36,829 nucleotides of DNA from Mesorhizobium sp. Root552 (GCF_001427285.1 NZ_LMFV01000017.1:1-36829); one strand, 5' to 3'. Shown: positions 15,303 through 23,887, numbered from the stretch's first letter. A program made the numbers and translations. Notes: generated from the letters alone by a model not told the origin.

Positions 15303-15956
15303 GGCCTTGCCTTTCTTGGTTAGCCGGGTGCGCATGCAACCGGACTAGCCACGCGGCGATGAGCGGGGGGAGCCGGCGGTCAGGGCCGCCGCCGGGGACA
15401 GGGGTATCTCCCGGCTTGGCAGGGCGCGCGACCTAAAGGCGGGGAACGCCCCGGCGGCGTCCGTAGTGAAACGGAGGATGAAAGCCTTGACGGCCGTGGG
15501 GCCGCAGGCCCCCTGCTTGTTCACCGAAACGCGGGCAACGCCCGCCGGTCAGAGCGTCGGCAACGCCGGCTCCGCTGTTTTCTTTGCGTGAAGGATGGAA
15601 ACCGGCTGGCGGAGACGCTGCGCGGCTCCGGGCGAAGCCTGACAGCCTGGTTCGCAAGGCGGACGCGCCCATTCCAGGATGCGGCAACATCTGGTTCCGC
15701 AATCATCAGAACCGCTTTTAGGATTTTTCCGTCGAACGACGTTTTACGAGCCGGGCCTGATGACCAATCCAGATTGTGAATCTGCATCGGTCTGTCCTTG
15801 AAGCGCGCAAGCGCAAATTCCCGTATCCCCTGCCTTCACCTTGTTGCAGGCCGGGCGATCCCCCTCGGTTTTTGCGCCTGCGCGCAGGCCTTCCCGATGC
15901 TTTCCGGCATTCACAAGGCTGGCAATCAAGCCGGCCGCAAAACTAGGGAGAAAATC
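15303..15956. other. Long hairpin-rich leader between divergent genes
   Basis: No gene of convincing quality lies here. GC-rich hairpins cluster at about 15440-15460 (loop AACG), 15498-15512 (GGGGCC-GCA-GGCCCC), 15531-15545 (GCGGGC-AAC-GCCCGC) and about 15555-15570 (again with an AAC loop). The motif at 15401-15418 matches 6115-6132 at 17 of 18 bases. The region must hold the promoters of the leftward ArdC gene and the rightward gene at 15957. It could also encode a structured RNA or be a transfer origin; neither is shown. Confidence 0.4.
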
Positions 15957-16145
15957 ATGAACCGCTTACTGACAATCGCCGAACTGCAACATCGTAGCCA
16001 ATCGGAACTGCGCGCCCTGTTCCGGCAGGCGTCCCAGGTTCTGGCCCGCACCGCGACCGGCACGCCGGAGCGCCTCACCGGGCTCGCCACGCTGGAGAAC
16101 ATCTCGCGGGCGATGACGATGACGATGGGGACGCCGGGCTTTTAG
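15957..16145 (+). CDS. Small conserved-type island protein (62 residues)
   Basis: The ATG at 15957 has GGGAG at 15946-15950. The product begins MNRLLTIAELQHRSQSELRA and continues as a helical protein (LFRQASQVLART, LATLENISRAM), possibly a small helix-turn-helix or helical hairpin. Its stop overlaps the stop of the convergent gene at 16142 by three bases. I know this type from rhizobial integrative elements but not its role. Confidence 0.6.
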   Translation: MNRLLTIAELQHRSQSELRALFRQASQVLARTATGTPERLTGLATLENISRAMTMTMGTPGF

Positions 16146-16858
16146 CCCGGTGTTTCCCCTGCTCGGGTCGTGGCGGCTTCCGCCACCAGATCCCGGCGCA
16201 GGGCTTCGGCGGCGCGGGCGCAGTCCACCCACGCCATCTGCCAGTCGAGCAGAAGGTCCTTGTTCATGCCGGTCAGCGCCAACAGAATGGTGCTGCGCGC
16301 CGTCTTGCGGTCGTTCTGCTTGAGGGCGTCGAGCGCCTTCTCCACCGCCCTGCGCCACTCCTGTCCGCGAGGCGCGACGCTGCCGCCGAAAAACTCGAAG
16401 GTATGGACGGCGTCGCGAAGATAGCGTTCAGCCTCGCCAGCCGGCGGGCAGTCCTTGCGGAATTCGCGGGCAAATCTTTCTGAGAGCTTGCGGGTGCGCG
16501 GGCTGATTTCGCCGCCGCCTTCATTGCTGTCGTCGCGGACCTCGGCAACACGGGCGATGCCAAGATGTTTTTCGACGGCCTCGAACGGTGTCTCCGAGCG
16601 CAGATAGATGAGGGAGCCCGCGACGTTGCCGCTGCCATCGAACAGATAGGCCAGCGCCTTGTCGGTCAATACCCGCGCCCGATGCAGCCCGTCCAGATAA
16701 AGGTCGATCTCCTGCACCGAGTCGATCCAGCAGTTCACCGGCGGGTGCTTTGCACGGTAGGCCTCTCGCGCCGCCTTGGCCGCTGCGATGTAGCGCGGAT
16801 CGTCCTGCGGCCGTCCGCTCCATTCCGTTTCGTCATCCAGGTCAAAAATACCGGGCAT
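16142..16858 (-). CDS. Unrecognised 238-residue island protein
   Basis: The start at 16858 (MPGIFDLDDETEWSGRPQDD) is preferred over an upstream ATG because GAGGAGG lies seven bases before it. The protein is mostly helical and charged, with W residues in the N-terminal part (NCWIDSVQEIDLYLDG) and a long basic helix in the C-terminal part (EWRRAVEKALDALKQNDRKT). No signal peptide, membrane segment or catalytic motif is seen. It faces away from parA, so the 16859-17073 stretch should hold divergent promoters. Function unknown. Confidence 0.7.
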   Translation of the reverse strand: MPGIFDLDDETEWSGRPQDDPRYIAAAKAAREAYRAKHPPVNCWIDSVQEIDLYLDGLHRARVLTDKALAYLFDGSGNVAGSLIYLRSETPFEAVEKHLGIARVAEVRDDSNEGGGEISPRTRKLSERFAREFRKDCPPAGEAERYLRDAVHTFEFFGGSVAPRGQEWRRAVEKALDALKQNDRKTARSTILLALTGMNKDLLLDWQMAWVDCARAAEALRRDLVAEAATTRAGETPG

Positions 16859-17073
16859 CGTCCGCCTCCTCGGCAACTATGCGCGCCATCGCTGGCACGA
16901 TCAACTGAAGTTGCGGGCGTGTGCAGACCTCTGGGAACGCAGGCGGAGATTATGGAAACTCCGCAATACCTGGCGGCTTTTCTGCATCGGACTTATGACC
17001 ACTCGATTGCCCATGTGGATAGAATTTTTTCTTTGTTTCCGTGTTGGCGCCGGACGCCGGTACACTCGGGGAC

Positions 17074-17748
17074 ATGATCATCTCATTCCTCAACCAAAAG
17101 GGCGGCGTCGGCAAAACCACTCTGGCGGTCAACACGGCCGCAAGGCTGGCCCGCTCGGGCCACAAGGTGTTGCTGATCGACGCCGATCCGCAGCAGACCG
17201 CAGCCCAGTGGGCATCCTTGCGCGAGACGACACCGTTCGTGGTCGCCTCGCTGCCCCGCCCGAAGATGGCGCGCGATGCGATGGCGATGGCAGCCGACTA
17301 CAGCCACACCATCATCGATGGCCCGGCGCGGGGGAAGGATATCGCCCATTCGATGGTGATCGCCTCCGATCTCGTCGTCGTGCCGATCGAGCCGGGCGGC
17401 CCGTCGCTGTGGGCCGCTGCCGAGACCATCGAGGCGGTCAACAATGGCCGGGCGCTGAAGGAGCAATTGGAAGCCGTGTTTCTGGTTTCGCGCAAAAACG
17501 CCAACACGGTGATCGGCCGTGAGGCCAAGGCCTATGCCGCCGATGTCGGCATTCAGATCCTCAGGTCAGAAGTTCAAAGCCGTGTCGCCTTCGCCGAGGC
17601 GCTGACGGCCGGCAAGACGATCTTCGAATGGGCGGCACGGAGTGAGGCTGCAAAGGACATCGACAAACTGGTGAAGGAGCTCTTGCGTTATGGCGAGCAC
17701 GAAAACATTCGCGGACATGAAAAAGCCCGTCAGGCAGCCGACGCCTGA
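17074..17748 (+). CDS. parA: ParA-family partition ATPase
   Basis: A 224-residue ATPase with the deviant Walker A motif KGGVGKTT at 9-16, Walker A' [11 protein letters not shown] at about 34-44 and IIDGPAR in the Walker B region. The start at 17074 ([11 protein letters not shown]) is chosen because it puts the P-loop at the usual distance; GGGGA lies upstream. The short length and absence of an N-terminal HTH place it with the small type Ib/ParF-like ATPases that work with ribbon-helix-helix partners. The next gene overlaps its last 59 bases and encodes such a domain. It should segregate or position the element while it is extrachromosomal. Confidence 0.88.
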   Translation: MIISFLNQKGGVGKTTLAVNTAARLARSGHKVLLIDADPQQTAAQWASLRETTPFVVASLPRPKMARDAMAMAADYSHTIIDGPARGKDIAHSMVIASDLVVVPIEPGGPSLWAAAETIEAVNNGRALKEQLEAVFLVSRKNANTVIGREAKAYAADVGIQILRSEVQSRVAFAEALTAGKTIFEWAARSEAAKDIDKLVKELLRYGEHENIRGHEKARQAADA

Positions 17749-18229
17749 CGAGATCGGCGCCTTCGAGGAAACCGGCCGCGCCGACCGAAGGCTCGATCCG
17801 GCGCAGCTTCAAACGGAAACACAGAAATCCGTGTCCCCGGACCTCCCACCCTCAGGGGATACGGAGCCGCGCGAAGCCGGAAAGCTGCAAACACGGAAAG
17901 CTGCATCCACGGATTGTCGTGAACACGCCGACCCGGAAACCAGCCTTTCCGCGAAACTGGAAACCCAGGAACCCGAAAACCCGCCTTTGCAGCAATCCGC
18001 CAAGGTGGAAGCACAAACCCCCGTAACGACAGAAACCCGCAAATCAGCAAACATGGAAACACGGATTTCGGGCCCGATCGTGCGGCTGACCATCGACCTG
18101 GCCGAACCCGATCACACGCGCTTCAAGACCGCCTGCGCCATGACCAGGCGCAAGATGGTGGATGAGGTCCGGACGTTCATCGAGCGGCGCACGGCCGAAC
18201 TGGAAGCAGAGGCCAGGCGCGGCCAATAG
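17690..18229 (+). CDS. ParA partner: repeat-rich protein with C-terminal ribbon-helix-helix
   Basis: A 179-residue protein starting inside parA (59-base overlap, AAGGAG at 17674-17679). Residues about 40-125 are a low-complexity linker with repeated [19 protein letters not shown] segments. Residues about 128-175 ([35 protein letters not shown]) fit a ribbon-helix-helix DNA-binding domain, as in ParG-type centromere-binding proteins. The N-terminus probably contacts ParA. Centromere sites would be expected as short repeats nearby; the linker-coding DNA itself is repetitive and may be one candidate. Partition role is inferred from context and domain. Confidence 0.75.
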   Translation: MASTKTFADMKKPVRQPTPDEIGAFEETGRADRRLDPAQLQTETQKSVSPDLPPSGDTEPREAGKLQTRKAASTDCREHADPETSLSAKLETQEPENPPLQQSAKVEAQTPVTTETRKSANMETRISGPIVRLTIDLAEPDHTRFKTACAMTRRKMVDEVRTFIERRTAELEAEARRGQ

Positions 18230-18352
18230 CGGCTGCCGATTCGCACAAGGCCACGCCACCGTCGGCCATCGCAGGCTGCGCGGAGAGCCGCACAAACCCT
18301 TGGTTCCACCAACCGACTTGCACTGGCGCCGCACATTGCGGACAATTCTCAC

Positions 18353-18370
18353 AAGCCCGTTTCGGGCTTT
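18353..18370 (+). terminator. Probable terminator after the parA operon
   Basis: AAGCCCG and CGGGCTT flank a TTT loop and are followed by T and GCC. It is a compact stem about 120 bases after the RHH gene, with only a short T-run. Confidence 0.5.
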
Positions 18371-18418
18371 GCCATCGTTTCAACAACAACAGCTGAATGT
18401 TTCACATGTAACAAAAAG

Positions 18419-18513
18419 AAAACCCGCCGAAGCGGGTGCATTGAAAATCAAGGTATTTGTCTCTGAACAATTCAAATATCTCAAAACCCGAATATAAACG
18501 CAAGGGATATTTG
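18419..18513. other. AT-rich repeat region, candidate origin or operator
   Basis: TATTTG-type repeats lie at 18453-18459 (GTATTTG), 18473-18480 (CAAATATC, inverted) and 18506-18513 (GATATTTG), within the most AT-rich DNA of the parA neighbourhood. A hairpin ACCCGC-CGAA-GCGGGT sits at its left (about 18422-18437). The position directly before the winged-helix gene suits an iteron-like origin or an operator. The 18230-18574 interval holds no gene. Confidence 0.4.
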
Positions 18514-18574
18514 CGGCGGGTCTGTGCACCCTGATTTCCTGCGGGTTTTCTCCTGACACCAAGGGAGGAAACCG

Positions 18575-19282
18575 ATGACTATGCAAAATGATCCGCAAGT
18601 TGCCTTCATCGAATCGGCGCGGGCGCTCAAGGCGCGGATAGCAACGCCGCGCGTCGATCCGCTTACGCTGCCACGGCTGCCGAGTGAACCTGCCGCCGAA
18701 CGGCGCCGCCGTTCGCTCAATACCTGTCATCGCTATGCGCAGACGGAACGCCCGCGCAAGGCTGTGCCGCGTGCCAGCCGGGCCTATGTGCCGGAACTGG
18801 CCGCCCGCGTGGAGGATGATCCGAACCTGACCGATGGCGCCCGCCGCTGTGCGCGCAAGCTCGCCGAACTGACCTATCGTCAAAACAGGGCAGGCCGCTC
18901 GTTGCCGGTGACAGTCACCTACCTCGCCAAAGCGCTCGGCCGTTGCCGCCGGACGGTGCAACGCTATCTCCGCCAGTTGGAGCGGGAAGGCTATGTTTCG
19001 GTCGATGTCATCGTTTCGCAGCGGGCGCGCATGTGCGTCGGCCTGGTCGTGCGGCTGCTGGAACCGCTGCTGGCCGGGCATCATCGGGGAAAATGGCCGG
19101 GAGCGCTTGGAAAGCCAGGGGCGACACGGGAGTCACAGAATGAGAGATTGAGGTTATTCTCAACGCTCAAGGGCACGCCGATCCCGGTCGAGCAATGGGC
19201 CATGCGCTGCATGGACGGGGTTTTCGGCGCCTTTATAGAAACAAAGCCGCTCGCCGGGCTGCCGCCTGTTGCCGTGACCTGA
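18575..19282 (+). CDS. Winged-helix/HTH protein, possible plasmid replication initiator
   Basis: A 235-residue protein with GGGAGGAAA just before the ATG. The N-terminal 75 residues are basic and disordered-looking. Residues about 85-160 form a wHTH (TVTYLAKALGRCRRTVQRYL, then QLEREGYVSVDVI). The C-terminal part is variable and ends in a short domain (VEQWAMRCMDGVFGAFIE). Its place after parA and an AT-rich repeat region suggests replication control, but a plain transcription regulator is also possible. I cannot assign a Rep family. Confidence 0.7.
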   Translation: MTMQNDPQVAFIESARALKARIATPRVDPLTLPRLPSEPAAERRRRSLNTCHRYAQTERPRKAVPRASRAYVPELAARVEDDPNLTDGARRCARKLAELTYRQNRAGRSLPVTVTYLAKALGRCRRTVQRYLRQLEREGYVSVDVIVSQRARMCVGLVVRLLEPLLAGHHRGKWPGALGKPGATRESQNERLRLFSTLKGTPIPVEQWAMRCMDGVFGAFIETKPLAGLPPVAVT

Positions 19283-19414
19283 AGGAGAGCGGAACTTTTG
19301 ATACCGATTCCGGCCAGATTGCGGGGCGGAGAGTGCGGCTTTGCCTTCAGGGGCGGTTCGGCCCGGTTGGCGCCAGAACGCACCACGGATGAACGTCGGG
19401 GAAAGGCGGCGGCA

Positions 19415-20062
19415 TCACGCCGCCAGCCTCCGGGCGGCGATGCGGTGGTAGGCGCTGTCGAGCTCAATCCCGAGATAGTCGCAATCTGCATCGCAGGCTG
19501 CAACGAGGGTGGAACCCGAGCCGCAGAACGGGTCGAGCACCAGCCCGCCTGGCGGGCAGAATGCCTCGATCAAAGGCTTTAGCACCGCCACCGGCTTTTG
19601 CGTCGGGTGGAGGCGGTTGCCGGTGTAGACCCAGTCGATGACGTCGGCGGGCGGATTGGCCGGCAGCACTGGGCGGCCCTTAGCCAGCACATAGGCCGAT
19701 TCATGAGTGTAGCTGACGAACCGTGCGGCGGAGGCGTAGCGTTTACGGAAGACGATATGGCCGACGATGCGGAAGCCGGCTTTGCGCCAGGCGCTCATGA
19801 AGCGGTCGGTCTGCGTCCAGCCATAGAAGCTGACGCAGAGAGCGTCGTTCTTCAGGACACGAAACATCTCGGCAGCGGCCGGCTCCAGCCAGTCGCCATT
19901 GTCGTCATTGGCGATCGAGCGGCCGGTGCGGTCTTTGTAGCGGACCAGATAGGGCGGGTCGGTGAGGATGAAGTCCACCGAGCGGGCGGGCATGGCCTGC
20001 ATCAGTTCGATGCAGTCACCCTGCTGGATGGTGTTGCGGATGGAATTATTCGTCGATGTCAT
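19415..20062 (-). CDS. Solitary beta-class DNA methyltransferase (N6-A/N4-C)
   Basis: A 215-residue enzyme; the start at 20062 (MTSTNNSIRNTIQQGDCIEL) has AGGAGG upstream. DPPY (35-38) comes before HPTQKP (152-157) and DPFCGSGST (177-185), which is the beta order. The small size and missing target domain fit CcrM-like or phage-type enzymes. It uses S-adenosylmethionine. No restriction enzyme gene lies beside it, so it probably protects or marks element DNA. Together with ArdC it gives two antirestriction means. The recognition site cannot be read from the sequence. The 20063-20344 stretch upstream is GC-rich and shows no clear gene. Confidence 0.9.
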   Translation of the reverse strand: MTSTNNSIRNTIQQGDCIELMQAMPARSVDFILTDPPYLVRYKDRTGRSIANDDNGDWLEPAAAEMFRVLKNDALCVSFYGWTQTDRFMSAWRKAGFRIVGHIVFRKRYASAARFVSYTHESAYVLAKGRPVLPANPPADVIDWVYTGNRLHPTQKPVAVLKPLIEAFCPPGGLVLDPFCGSGSTLVAACDADCDYLGIELDSAYHRIAARRLAA

Positions 20063-20344
20063 GGCGTCCTCCTGCCTTGTTGCGGTTTCGGGACGCGGCA
20101 GGACAGGCCGGAGAAGCATGGCGCGCACCGTCAGGGGAACGGCCAACACGGGAGCGCAGCGAAGGAGCGGGCCGGCCGTTGCGCGCCATGCGCGGCCTGT
20201 TGTCAGAGCGGTCCAACCAGAAAGCGCAACAAGGCGGGGCGCCTCACATGAGCGTCACCGGCACCTCGACACCGGGAGAGCAGGGCAAAAACTGGCCAGC
20301 CTTTGGCCAATCCGCACGGGCACAAATCCCGCATCAATCTGCCC

Positions 20345-20602
20345 ATGGACGAGGGCACGAACCACAGCAGTCAAGGCAAGACCGCCCAGACATGGACCGT
20401 CGTGGACGACTTTCCCGACGCGGGTCCGGTCACGCCGGAAGAACTCGATGTGGTCGAAGCTTTCCTGATGGCGCAGTTCAGGGCGATCATGGAGGGAGCC
20501 GGCGCTGCAAGCGATGCCGGCCTTGCAGGGCCGGACTCGGAACTGCCGCAAATTCATGCTGACGTCGGAACCTCAACAAAGGGTCGGAGGAGCAGGCGAT
20601 GA
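20345..20602 (+). CDS. Small acidic protein coupled to the serine recombinase
   Basis: About 85 residues from the ATG at 20345 (MDEGTNHSSQGKTAQTWTVV); a TTG start at 20303 would add 14 residues and neither has a good Shine-Dalgarno sequence. The middle part (GPVTPEELDVVEAFLMAQFR) is helical. Its stop overlaps the recombinase ATG (ATGA, 20599-20602), so the two are translated together. A directionality or accessory factor for the recombinase is possible but not shown by any motif. Confidence 0.6.
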   Translation: MDEGTNHSSQGKTAQTWTVVDDFPDAGPVTPEELDVVEAFLMAQFRAIMEGAGAASDAGLAGPDSELPQIHADVGTSTKGRRSRR

Positions 20603-22275
20603 AGGCCAACGCTGCCGTGACTACCGAACAGGCCGCACCGTTGCGGGCGGCACTCTACATGCGCGTCTCCACCGGTCGGCAGGCTGAGAGTGATCTGTCG
20701 ATCCCCGACCAGCGCCGGCAAGGTCTTGCCTTCTGCCAGTCGCGTGGCTGGGAGGTGACGGCGGAATTTGTCGATGCCGGCCTTTCCGGCACCAACGACA
20801 ACCGGCCTGAGTTCCAGCGGCTTCTGGATGCAGCCACCGGCGGCGGCACGCCGTTCGATGTGGTCGTCGTCCATTCGCTCAGCCGTTTCATGCGCGACGC
20901 CTTTCTGCAGGAGATGCATCTGCGGCGGCTCGCCAAGGCCGGCGTGCGTCTTGTCAGCATGACGCAGGAACTGGGCGACGACCCGATGAGCGTCATGATC
21001 CGGCAAATCTTCGCACTGTTTGATGAGTATCAGTCCAAGGAAATCCGCAAGCATGTCCAGCGCTCGATGAACGAGAACGCCCGGCAGGGCTTCTGGAACG
21101 GGTCCATCGCGCCCTTCGGCTACAGGACTGTCGCAGCAGAACAACGCGGCGCCAAGACCAAGACGAAGCTCGCCATCGATCCGGTGGAAGCCGAAACCGT
21201 GCGCCTGATGTTCCGCTTGCTCACCCATGGTGACGGCACGACGGGACCGATGGGCCTCAAGGCGGCCGTCTGCTGGCTGAACGAGCGCGGCTATCGCACG
21301 CGCGGCGGCGCGCGGTGGGGCACCGGTCCGTTCCACAAGCTCATCACCAACACGGTCTATAAGGGCGAGGCGCGCTTCAACCGTATGGATTCGAAAACGG
21401 GTAAGGCAAAGCCCGCCTCCGAACATATCATCGTGCCGGTCGATCCGATTATTGACCCGACCGTCTTCGATGCGGTCCAGGGACAGCTGAAAGCCCGCAA
21501 TCCGCGCGTGACCCCTCCGCGCGTTGTTGCCGGGCCTATCCTGTTGACCGGCATTGCCACCTGCGCCACCTGCGGCGGGTCGATGACGCTGCGCACCGGC
21601 AAGTCGGGGCGCTATCGCTACTACGTCTGCGCCGCGGCATCCCAGAAGGGTAAGACAGCCTGTCGCGGCCGCTCGGTGCCGATGGACCGTCTCGACCAGG
21701 CCGTCATGGACCGCGTAGCGGATAAGCTGCTGACGCCGGATCGCATCGCCGAGCTTCTGCACGGACTGATGGACCGCCAGACGAGGAAGGACGAGGACTA
21801 TGCCAGCCGTTTGGCCGCGCTGCGCGGTACGCTGGCTGAAGCCGAAGCGCGACTGGCCCGGCTCTATCAGGCGATAGAAAACGGCATCGCCGATGCGAAC
21901 GACCCGACGCTGAAAGATCGCATCGCGGCGGTGAAAACCGAACGCGACATTGCGCAAACTAACTTCGACCGCGCCGTTGCCGAAATGCGGCCCGAAGCCC
22001 GACTTACGCAAGAGAAGATCGCCGCCTTCATCGAGGTCATGCGCACCAATGTGCTATCAGGCGATACGCCCTTCCGCCGCGCCTGGCTCCGCGCCATGAT
22101 CGACAACGTCGAGGTCGCCGACACGGAAATCCGTATCCACGGAAGGCGGGCGATTCTGGAGCGTCTGGTGATGGGTGGTGGGGCGGCTCCGGCAGGAGTG
22201 CCCAGTTTTGTTCGCAACTGGTACGCCCAAGGGGAATCGAACCCCTGTTACCGCCGTGAAAGGGCGGTGTCCTGA
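20599..22275 (+). CDS. Large serine recombinase (site-specific integrase)
   Basis: A 558-residue recombinase that should integrate and excise the element. The catalytic domain (about 13-160) has Ser24 in YMRVSTGRQ, the Arg cluster in HSLSRFMRD and QIFALFDEYQSKEIRKHVQR. A Recombinase domain (about 170-290) is followed by a zinc ribbon (CATCGG at about 323, YYVC and a later Cys) and a coiled coil (EAEARLARLYQAIENG). The last 18 codons (WYAQGESNPCYRRERAVS) are read from the antisense of tRNA-Glu, so the C-terminal end is formed by the attachment site. In the excised form the tail could differ. The upstream small gene overlaps it. Confidence 0.92.
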   Translation: MKANAAVTTEQAAPLRAALYMRVSTGRQAESDLSIPDQRRQGLAFCQSRGWEVTAEFVDAGLSGTNDNRPEFQRLLDAATGGGTPFDVVVVHSLSRFMRDAFLQEMHLRRLAKAGVRLVSMTQELGDDPMSVMIRQIFALFDEYQSKEIRKHVQRSMNENARQGFWNGSIAPFGYRTVAAEQRGAKTKTKLAIDPVEAETVRLMFRLLTHGDGTTGPMGLKAAVCWLNERGYRTRGGARWGTGPFHKLITNTVYKGEARFNRMDSKTGKAKPASEHIIVPVDPIIDPTVFDAVQGQLKARNPRVTPPRVVAGPILLTGIATCATCGGSMTLRTGKSGRYRYYVCAAASQKGKTACRGRSVPMDRLDQAVMDRVADKLLTPDRIAELLHGLMDRQTRKDEDYASRLAALRGTLAEAEARLARLYQAIENGIADANDPTLKDRIAAVKTERDIAQTNFDRAVAEMRPEARLTQEKIAAFIEVMRTNVLSGDTPFRRAWLRAMIDNVEVADTEIRIHGRRAILERLVMGGGAAPAGVPSFVRNWYAQGESNPCYRRERAVS

Positions 22276-22293
22276 CCGCTAGACGATGGGCGC
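22219..22293 (-). tRNA. tRNA-Glu (anticodon TTC)
   Basis: The minus strand from 22293 reads GCGCCCATCGTCTAGCGGTC, the usual start of tRNA-Glu, then an anticodon arm ACCGCCCTTTCACGGCGGT with anticodon TTC, a T-arm with GGTTCGATTCC and an encoded CCA at the 3' end. The acceptor stem pairs fully with a G-U at position 1-72. The 3' half overlaps the last codons of the serine recombinase on the other strand, as expected if the 3' part of the gene is the integration site. Confidence 0.93.
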
Positions 22294-22309
22294 GCTCAGA
22301 TGAGGGCGG

Positions 22310-22338
22310 TTTATAGTTGTGTTGTGCGAAGCGGGCAA
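22310..22338 (-). promoter_or_regulatory. Promoter of tRNA-Glu
   Basis: On the minus strand TTGCCC (22338-22333) and TATAAA (22315-22310) are separated by exactly 17 bases, and the -10 box ends 16 bases before the mature tRNA 5' end. The rest of 22339-22479 shows one small inverted repeat (GCTATC/GATAGC, 22435-22450) and no gene. Confidence 0.75.
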
Positions 22339-22479
22339 CCCCATCCGGCCAGCCATTTCGCAACTTTTTTCAGGATCTGGCTTGAGGTGAAAAACGCGAT
22401 CTGCGTTGGTGCGGGACCAGCACACGACCCAAAAGCTATCGCGTGATAGCGCTGACGGTGAGACTGTGGATACGCGGAC

Positions 22480-23673
22480 TTATTTGCGGCGGCGGCAGCG
22501 CCAGTTCCAATCGCGCTCGGGGCCGACGTCCACATGCACCGAATCGGTGTGGCAATAGGTGCCGACGCCGCCACGGCCCGGCATGGAGCGCAGGTAGTTG
22601 GCCAGTTCCCACTTGCTCACGCCCGGCACCTGGATGTCGGCGGCGGCGCAATACATATGCAGCGAATTCTTGGCTCCCCGTGCGCGGCGGTTGCGGGCCG
22701 GGTCGCGATAGCCGGATGTGACCATGAGCTTCTTGCCGTAGTGGCCTTCGATGGTCTTGAGCACACGCACCAGCGACGGTTTCAGACAGGCAACGTCGAC
22801 GCGCTCGGTCTGCTTGAGCAGGCCGTTGGGTGCCAACCGCGCCAGACCCGCCGCCGAGGCGACCTGATAGGCACCGAAATCTTCTTCCTCGTTGAGGTCG
22901 ATATCGCTTTCGTCGTCGAGACCCGACTTGCGCTTGATCTCGAACAGCGCCGTCTGGCGCACGCCCGGAAGCGCATCGGTGGTGTAGTTGTGCGTATCGG
23001 GCGCGGCCGAAGCGATGATCGGCTTTGCCGGCTCCGCCGATGCCAACGTAATGATCGGCTTGGCCGGCTCGGCTGGCGCGACTGCTTTCGGCTTCGGTGC
23101 CTGGGCGGCGGAAGCGGGCGTGGCGCCGAACAGCGAGGCGAGGAAACCCTTCTTCTTGGGCGTGGCTTCCTGAACCGGCGGTTCCGTTGCGGTCACATAG
23201 AATTCTGCGGTCTGCGCAGCCTCTTCAGGCGTAGCGGCCGGCTTTGCAGGAGTGGCTTCGGCAACCTGCTGGCCAGCCTCCTGCGGCGCGGTGGCGGCGA
23301 CCGGCGCTGTTGCTGCTTCCTGCTGTTGCGGAGCCGCGTTGGCGACCTCAGCCGTTGCCGCCGGCATCGGAACTGGTTGTTCGCCGCCCGGCTTCATCGT
23401 CGGCATGAAGGCAACCTGATCGGGCAGGGCGACATCGCCTTCGCCGCTCATCATGGCTTGCGGCGCGGCGGCTACAGAATCACCTGTGGTTGCATCGGCT
23501 GGCGTCGAGGTAGCGGCAATATCGGTCGCGGAGGCGTTGTAGCCAGGCATCGCAACCGAAAGCGTCGGGTCTGTCGTGGAGGTGCAGGATGCAAGGAGAA
23601 CGGACAGCAAAGCCGCCGCAATGGCGCGGCGTTCACCCTTACCGAGGCGCGATCCCTTAAACTGCAAACTCAA
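22480..23673 (-). CDS. DUF882 / peptidase M15-like lipoprotein
   Basis: A 397-residue envelope protein. The N-terminus is a lipoprotein signal with the lipobox LLASC (Cys30). A long Ala/Pro/Thr-rich linker covers about 35-260. The C-terminal domain (about 290-397) is of the peptidase M15_3/DUF882 type: TSGYRDPARNRR, SLHMYCAAADIQVPG and HTDSVHVDVG provide the zinc ligands His, Asp and His. Relatives (YcbK-like) act on peptidoglycan. The likely start is TTG at 23673 with GGGGG close upstream; a second TTG two codons later is equally possible. It lies beside tRNA-Glu and outside the element. Confidence 0.85.
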   Translation of the reverse strand: MSLQFKGSRLGKGERRAIAAALLSVLLASCTSTTDPTLSVAMPGYNASATDIAATSTPADATTGDSVAAAPQAMMSGEGDVALPDQVAFMPTMKPGGEQPVPMPAATAEVANAAPQQQEAATAPVAATAPQEAGQQVAEATPAKPAATPEEAAQTAEFYVTATEPPVQEATPKKKGFLASLFGATPASAAQAPKPKAVAPAEPAKPIITLASAEPAKPIIASAAPDTHNYTTDALPGVRQTALFEIKRKSGLDDESDIDLNEEEDFGAYQVASAAGLARLAPNGLLKQTERVDVACLKPSLVRVLKTIEGHYGKKLMVTSGYRDPARNRRARGAKNSLHMYCAAADIQVPGVSKWELANYLRSMPGRGGVGTYCHTDSVHVDVGPERDWNWRCRRRK

Positions 23674-23887
23674 ATTCCCCCTCGGTTTCCGACCGGCAAT
23701 TCCCTGGCGTTGTCGTTCACATCAACGCCCTGATGATCGTGTTTCCGGCCTGGAAACGAGACCTGTGTCGAATCAGCAACGCTACTGAAAATCGCGCGGA
23801 TATCGACAGAATAAGCTTACTGCACAGTTGACGCCGCCATTTCACCTGCTTTGCGCCATCCGTCAACTCACCACAGATTACAGATTG

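Larger units (their letters stand above)
5213..22293. mobile_element. Integrative/plasmid-like accessory region, right end at tRNA-Glu; left end not located
   Basis: The stretch carries ArdC, ParA plus an RHH partner, a winged-helix protein next to AT-rich repeats, a solitary DNA methyltransferase and a large serine recombinase adjoining tRNA-Glu, a gene set known from rhizobial integrative elements and integrated plasmids. The right limit is taken as the tRNA. The left limit given is only where element-type small genes begin; I found no copy of the tRNA 3' end elsewhere in the window, and serine recombinases may leave very short repeats. No transfer genes are seen, so the element either extends beyond the left edge, is mobilisable, or is decayed. 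Confidence 0.5.

Noticed and set aside
14394..15323. A 309-codon plus-strand frame opposite ArdC
   Set aside because: ArdC has HELCH and family motifs on the minus strand; this frame has no known motif.
20554..22011. A 485-codon minus-strand frame opposite the serine recombinase
   Set aside because: The recombinase domains on the plus strand are unmistakable; this frame is rich in His/Arg as antisense frames in GC-rich DNA are.
22219..22293. A search for a second copy of the tRNA 3' end as left attachment site
   Set aside because: No copy of the distinctive bases next to the CCA end or of the T-arm was found by eye in the window; the left end is probably outside, or the repeat is too short to see.
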